A stretch of DNA of 64,000 nucleotides. Source: Glandiceps talaboti. Lineage: Eukaryota; Hemichordata; Enteropneusta; Spengelidae. The stretch covers positions 15,297,001-15,361,000 of the forward strand of contig NC_135566.1 of assembly GCF_964340395.1 (NCBI RefSeq). Direction: 5' to 3'. Of this stretch, positions 58,301 to 64,000 are shown piece by piece (position 1 is the stretch's first letter; every line of letters starts with the position of its first letter). The notes beneath the pieces are model-generated. The model saw only the letters and a program-made list of their open reading frames with translations. It was not told the DNA's origin and searched no databases. Made by a program: the position numbers and the translations under genes.

Positions 58301-61300
58301 CCTTTCACCCTCATTTCCTTTCCATCACCAATAATTGTTCCCCTATTTTAATGCCATTTTTTTGTGATTTTAAATTTTTGTAAAGCACTTTCCAAAACTA
58401 TAATCAAGTGCTTTACAATTATTACCCCTGGTATTGATCTATAAAAGCACAACAGCCCTTGATATCTTGTTCTTCAACTCCATGGAGAATATACTTTATT
58501 AATTGCAGCCTCTGGAGTGCATATAATTACATCCTTTACATAGTAACCTCTATCCTACCAGATCCCCAAATTATACAGCTAGGTTGACTACAGCAGAATG
58601 GTGGTTCAAATTTTGCCCTAGGACTTTAGCCATTCAGAAATAAATGGCAGCGGTTTGACCTGAACATGTAACTTGTACATTTCAAGTTAGCCACTCTAAC
58701 AATTCGACCAACACAACTCCACAAAACATATTATGACATCAAACTTACCTGTTTAGACTTAAGTTTCCTTTTAAACATGATTTTGTCGTAAAGACGTTTC
58801 TTTTTCTTCGGAATCATCATGACAGCTAGCCGTTTCTCCTCTTGTTGTAGTCGGATACTTTCCATGGTTGGATTACCAATCTCCACTTCACCAGCTTTCA
58901 CTGACAAACTACTACTGTCTGTAGCCTACGATGAAAAAAAAATTATCACATTTCAAAATTTAATTTTTCAAACTCTACAACTGAATTTGGCATGTATGAA
59001 CACTGTTGATACTTTTTGTTATTAAACACAGCAGTAAGAATGACTGAAATATACAGTTGCCCTTGGTCAAAATTTTTCATTTTTGTCAGCGATGATAATT
59101 CCTGTTTACTCAAGAGAGAGTTCATTTTTGGGTAGATATTTAGCATTCTTTTACAACCCATAACACCAAAGTAAAGTGCTTTCTGTATATACCACAATCA
59201 TTTATAGCATCCATATCAAGCATAAAAGTATACTGTTTCATTTGCTAATTGACCATATTAGAAAGGCCACATGCTAGGCTTGTGAATAAACCAATTGAAA
59301 TACTTTTACATTTGATATGAATGCTATAAAAGAGTGTAGCACAAAGAGAAAGCACTTTACTTCAGTGTTACTTCAAGCAAATTTACAACATTTGGCAAAC
59401 AAACATGACAAACTTTTACCTCCAGTTTCCTCTTCCTTTTCTCATTTTTGGATTTCTTCGTCACTTCAACTTTCTCTTCTTCTTTTTCTTCCTTCTCATC
59501 TTCCTCCATGTCTTCTTCATCTTCATCTTCATCTTCCTCATCATCTTCTTCTTCTTCTTCTTCATCTTCCTCCTCTTCTTCATCTGAAGAATCTTCTTTC
59601 TCAATTTCTACAAATATTAAAAGATGGTCAACAACTTCAATTTTTTTTGGGGGGGGCAACATCTGGAGAAATTTCTCAAATTCTACAAATAAATAATCAA
59701 CAACTTTGACATTTTTATTCACGATCAGAAATGTTTCTTCTTCGTATGGATCATAGCATGTGTTATAATTTCATATTCCACAAAACTTGAAAGTGAATGG
59801 CTACACTAATACCAGGCTCTGTATCCAGTATTTGAAAATGATATTAAATTCCTCAAATTGCAATAATTCAATGGTATATGAAACACAAATGACTGAACAT
59901 CAAAAAATCACAACTGTAGTAAACTTATTTACAGGAGACAGTGTCAAAATTTTGAGACACAAACACAAAGTTTATATTTTCACCTGGTTGAAGTCCTCTC
60001 TGTCTGTCCAGCAGTGCTTGTTTTTCTGGTGGTATGTAGTCACCTTCTTGTTCCTCTACAAATGGTGACAGATGAGGAGGGAGAACGACACCAGGAAAGT
60101 AGTCTTCCACTGGTAGTAACATTCCAGCATTAACACTGTCATAGATCCACTGTGGTTGGATGTAGTATCTGATACAAGTAAAATATGGTAGAATATCTAC
60201 TCAGTATTGTACTGATCATAAAATTATTTGCAATGAGTGACTTCTGATATGTTTTTCCTTTTGCCGATGAATATTTTAGTAAAAAATGTGTCCAATACTA
60301 ATCAGTGTTTTTGTTAAGGGTGGTAAGTAGGTAAAATATACCAGAGTTCCAATGTCATTTTACCTGGGTTCCCAAACAATATTTCCATAAACTCTATAGG
60401 GAAACACTGCAATTTTTATCCCTTTCTCCCTTTCTGTTACTGGGGTTCCCCAACCATAGCAAAAACACTTACTAGGTACCTTGGTTCTAAATGTGATATT
60501 ATCTTTAAGTTTTAGTTCACACCTCTACTAAGAATTTTTTGATGCTATGTACTGGCAAACAGTTTTGAAACTATCAAGGCATCAAATATACATTTAACAG
60601 TTCCAAACACGGAGAAAAAGATCTTGAGTAGTTCTAAAATATTGAATTTTGTAGATTTATGAGTTTACAAACCTTGAAAGGAACTGTTTATCTTGTTTAG
60701 GTCTATCAACAAGTTGATGTGTTATGCTCTCATCAGATTCATCAAATGTAGCACCCATGTACAGTGATTTATTCCATGAAACTTTCCCGCCCAAACACCT
60801 GGATATAAAAAATGCACAAAATGAAAATATCACTCAGCACAAAAGATCATCACAATGTATACTGCATTCTTCTCTTGTAATATCTTCCAGAAATTAAAAA
60901 AAGACTTGTGTATGAAAATTTGACTACTGTACTTTGTGATGTTTGCATGGCAGTCAACAAAGTGCATTAATAAAACTAGTCAACTCTACATGTACATTCC
61001 TTCTTATCATCTTTATTCTTCTATCATTGATAGGTTATCTTGCTGAAACTTTAAAAGAAGGCAACACAAGTATATAAAAGGGGCTTTCCTGAACTTGCAG
61101 CTGAACCAAGTACTTAATTTGGAAGTGCTCCCTCTATAATCACTTGATATATGGACTTGTGAGGGCGCACTTTCTCTGGCGCCCAAAGATGAATTCCGTT
61201 ATCATCTTCTGTTCAGCTTCAAGCACTGAACATTCAAAGGCACATTATTCCACACTATTCAAAATTAGAATTGAAGTATCTAACTTGCCTTATGACAAAT

Positions 61301-63940
61301 GAAACAGATTCTCTGGGAACTTCTCTTGATATAAAGACTTTACAATTTGAAAACAAAACCTCAAGTTTCTTCAATCTCTCTTCTTCTTGTTTGGCCTTCT
61401 CTATCATCTCTGGATCTTCAGACTGAAAGGGAATCAATTCCATGACCTTTGACCTCATCCATACATCACATGGGCAGCAACATTTACTTACATAATATTA
61501 GGGACAGTCACACGATATCACACAAGCTCAATGAACGAACTTCTTTCATTTCGGGTAAAGGGGTCTAGTGTCAATGCGATTGCTGAACTTCATTTTCTAA
61601 CCAAATATTGATAACTTAGCCTATACAAAGTTGTTTATTTGAGGTTGTGTGATATTGTGCAATCATCCCTTAACCTGTAAATTTGATCACTATGTGGATT
61701 ATGGTTTTTTTCACAGCAATATTCAACATACTAACAGTATGTTCGATATAATAATGATAATAATAATAGAAATTTATATAGCGGCTTATATCCACAGAGA
61801 CAGTGATCAGAGCCGTATCAAACACTCATAAAAAATACAAAAAACTAAAATGGTGACATAAAAATACTTTGATGAAAAATAAATTCACAAACCTCAAACT
61901 TGAAACTACTATCCAACACCTCAATGAAAAAGCAAACCTATGTATCTGAAATTCAGAACGTTCAAATATTGGGTGGCATTGCCATTTAACCAAAAAAATA
62001 TATCTGGTGTTGCCTCTACATACATCAAATATAAAATCTCACGACTGACTTTTCCCCTCCCCTGTTATAAATGGATACTACTTTCAAACTTACCCCTCCA
62101 GCTGGAAATTCATCTCCTATCACTTCTTCATCTCCAGCATCCTTAGCAACTGTTGCCAAGGACTGTGACAAAGCAGATAATCTCTCTTCCGTATCTTCTG
62201 TTTCTAGGCAATATGACTTGTCTTCATCTGTCCTCCCTGCACCTTCTGCTAATGCCAACTATAACAACAGATATATGACATCACTAACGCTAATAAAACT
62301 AACTGGTCTATGTGAGAGATTGGCATTCTATTTCAAGACTTTTATCTTTAAAATAGAAATGAGTATTTTAAATTTTAATTTTAAAGTGCCATATTGATGA
62401 GGACTGGGCATTTATTTTGGATTTTTAATTTATAAAACAATTTTATCATGGCTTCCTACTTGAAATATCAATGTGAAACTATGCCAAGTCCTTGTTTGTA
62501 ACTCAATAAATTGCATGACAGTCACAAACCATTAGCGGTCCAAGTGCAACAAACCCACGGGCTTGCCTGATGAAAACGGGTGTCATAAAAGTTGTTTGCA
62601 TCTCTAAAGCTGTTTGTAGTGTTACTTATAATAGCCTAATAAATTGATAACAACTGATATAAGACGGAGATAAGGTTTGCCTCAATTGCAGTCCATGCAG
62701 ATGGCCGAATAGAGGTTTTACAGCTGTTTACTTGTGTTATATAAGAGCCCATCATCACATGTGTAAATATTGGTACTCTTTGATAACAAGTCCACTTGCT
62801 TGGCTAATGGCTTGTCCCAGTAATGGTAAAAGATTAAATAGATGTGTACAATCTTAAAATTGTACAATAACAAACTTTTTACAAATTTTTAAACTTTTTT
62901 GCAATGTATTGAGTTACAAACACAAGACTCTGTCAATGTTTTATGCCCACTTTCCATATAAGTTCAATTTCAGTTACAAACAAATTTCCAGTTCCCCTGG
63001 CAATTCATGTACATGCATCGAAGTCATACAACTGTTCTTATCAAACCATGAAATGAACTTGAATACAAGTCTCTGTACTTTCAACATGCTGTGTCAAGTG
63101 TTATTAATCCCTGTGTGTAGCAAGTTCTGTTTGTCAATGCTTGCCTGTCAGTTGTTGTACCAATATACAGGTGGTGACAGTGCATATGTAGACTCAAACT
63201 AGCAACAGGTTCATATTGTTGTACAATGCTGTGTTTAATACTCACCTTTGGAGGGTAGTGGAGATTCAGAGTATGATATAATCTAAAATTTATGAATCCC
63301 AATAATGTGACATAAAATCTAACAAATGTACCCATGACCTTGAAGTCAACATCGCCTGGATTCTGTGAATGGAAACAACAATGTCAATAGTTAAGAGCTA
63401 AGAGTGTGTTCTACAGTTGTAATTCAACATATATTTTCAGTGATCTTCCTAGACAAGGTAACAGAGCAGAAAAGTGCCATACATGAGTGACCAGTACCAG
63501 TTGCAGAAGGGCAAAACTGCCTTCCTGGTGGACAACCTGTCACTGCAGTAATAGTCATAGCCAGCCACAGGCAAGCAACAATGATTCTCTGGCAGACAAA
63601 CATGATTACAATATTTATTTTTCATTTTTTCTTCTTCTGTGAAGTGACTATGAGCATTGTCATGGATATATGGTGTTATATATAAATGATTTTATTATTA
63701 TATTATTATCACAACCGATACTATAGCTAGCAATAGGAGTCATCATTGCAATGATAAAGTTTTGAAATAGCTGTTATACTGTACATGTGCTCATGTACAT
63801 GTGTATATAATCACAGACAAATCTCTAGAAGACACACACAAAAAACTTACTTCATAACCAAACCGATGTGGTGTTATCCATGTCAGTGTTTGGCCCTGTA
63901 CCTCAGCTTGGTAGTATATGCCTTTAATTGATATAAACAC
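55344..63940 (-). CDS. PES1: Pescadillo homolog (PES1), nine exons, 5' end beyond window
   Basis: Pescadillo is the PES1 subunit of the nucleolar PeBoW complex and is needed for 28S/5.8S rRNA processing and 60S assembly. Exons on the minus strand: 63940-63851, 63362-63246, 62258-62094, 61422-61289, 60798-60673, 60168-59984, 59607-59420, 58925-58749 and 55421-55344. They join in frame to 419 residues plus stop. Human PES1 has 588, so about the first 170-200 residues are outside. The end of the Pescadillo_N domain ([29 protein letters not shown]) is followed by a BRCT domain at about 145-235 of the fragment ([35 protein letters not shown]). Then come a Glu/Asp tract, a Lys-rich stretch ([19 protein letters not shown]) and a basic tail. 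The intron after exon 61422-61289 has a GC donor. Confidence 0.95.
55500..56495. mobile_element. TIR element with internal 114-bp tandem array
   Basis: The ends share an inverted TAGCACAACTG (55501-55511 and its complement near 56468-56480). After a GTCT/GT-rich head the element holds about 4.6 units of a 114-bp repeat. Each unit contains CCTAGCAAC.A.GACCACGCCC, AACAGCCAAA and GATAACAACAGG. Units start near 55859, 55973, 56088, 56202 and 56316. The same unit occurs at 31995-32165. Non-coding; it lies in the last pescadillo intron. Confidence 0.75.
57278..57493. mobile_element. Imperfect fold-back, about 215 bp
   Basis: TACTGTATCAAGATAAAACTTA and the complement of TTAAGTTCTATCTTGATACAG pair at the ends. 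The inner blocks AACACTACACACA / TGCGTGTAGTG and TAATTAGTGA / TCACTAATTA pair as well. It resembles a diverged MITE. Confidence 0.65.
57881..57934. other. Near-perfect hairpin with 25-bp stem and 3-base loop
   Basis: AACATTAACAAAAAAATTGT + GACCA pairs with TGGTC + ACAATTTTTTTTGTTAATGTT, with one extra T in the right arm. It lies in the last pescadillo intron, with no coding content. Confidence 0.7.
58375..58720 (+). repeat. SINE-like dispersed repeat, copy B
   Basis: Contains CCTCTATCCTACCAGATCCC, TATACAGCTAGGTTGAC and GGTTCAAATTTTGCCCTAGG, matching copy A (3800-4085). It starts with a short TAAAGCACTTTCC / AAGTGCTTTA hairpin, often seen at one end of such repeats. Confidence 0.6.
59152..59372. 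mobile_element. Palindromic MITE family P, copy 2
   Basis: Inverted relative to 44740-44960. It begins TACAACCCATAACACCAAAG and ends in the complement of AAGTAACACTGAAGTAAAG. It lies in a pescadillo intron about 50 bases from the donor of the acidic exon. Confidence 0.75.
61515..61605. repeat. Partner of the dispersed repeat at 51825-51935
   Basis: CACACAAGCTCAATGAACGA and GCGATTGCTGAACTTCATTT match that repeat in the same orientation. Confidence 0.6.
62391..62520. repeat. Half copy of the 19579-19950 fold-back family
   Basis: TATTGATGAGGACTGGGCAT, TTATTTTGGATTTTTAA and GCCAAGTCCTTGTTTGTAAC match the complement of the right arm of that element. Confidence 0.6.
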
Positions 63941-64000
63941 CTGATGACAACAAATATGATAACAGTCAATGACAACATACCCATGTATCCAAACGGTCAA

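Noticed and set aside
59317-59709. Plus-strand Leu/Ser-rich ORFs over the pescadillo acidic exon
   Set aside because: They are the complement of Glu/Asp codons; the minus strand has the correct splice sites and frame.
61061-61080. TATA box (TATATAAAAG) for a hidden promoter in a pescadillo intron
   Set aside because: No start codon exon or other promoter features follow; chance is likely in AT-rich sequence.

Overview
The window is nuclear DNA of an animal. It is AT-rich with long spliced genes, GT-AG introns, many microsatellites and many short fold-back and tandem repeats. The proteins are most like those of deuterostomes and other marine invertebrates, and short palindromes such as TACATGTA are frequent. 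A hemichordate, amphioxus-like or other marine invertebrate would fit, but sequence reading alone does not settle the species.

Five genes can be read exon by exon, plus the probable last exon of a sixth. In order: (a) 24-149 (+), a probable last exon of an unidentified gene with an acidic serine-rich tail; (b) 1267-3424 (+), a macrophage migration inhibitory factor (MIF) gene of three exons whose stop codon lies in the first unit of a minisatellite; (c) 8752-13233 (-), a complete class I fructose-bisphosphate aldolase, with a probable non-coding first exon near 23059-23130; (d) 26334-27571 (-), a second MIF-superfamily gene of the D-dopachrome tautomerase type; (e) 27953-50427 (+), mitochondrial phosphatidylserine decarboxylase (PISD), divergent from (d) across about 380 bases; (f) 55344-63940 (-), pescadillo (PES1), whose 5' end lies beyond the window.

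The most interesting observation concerns PISD. The 12-kb intron before its first catalytic exon holds two further ATG-started open exons (35635-35763 and 41911-42135). Like the upstream exons, each ends in phase 0 at a GT donor, so the gene could make three N-termini (437, 353 and 385 residues) on one catalytic body. This resembles human PISD, which makes mitochondrial and lipid-droplet forms.

The gene content also looks like an old linkage group, since MIF, DDT, PISD and PES1 all lie on human 22q. The PISD introns hold three copies of one TIR transposon family. Copy 3 (46109-48070) is complete, with 8-bp target duplications; copy 1 carries a decayed non-LTR reverse-transcriptase tail. The aldolase and pescadillo introns carry several fold-back MITEs, a TIR element with an internal 114-bp tandem array, and SINE-like repeats that recur across the window.

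Aldolase acts in cytosolic glycolysis, PISD in phosphatidylethanolamine synthesis, and pescadillo in nucleolar ribosome assembly. The MIF-family proteins are small secreted or cytosolic tautomerases. There is no operon-like logic; the link between the genes is shared ancestry of the chromosome segment.
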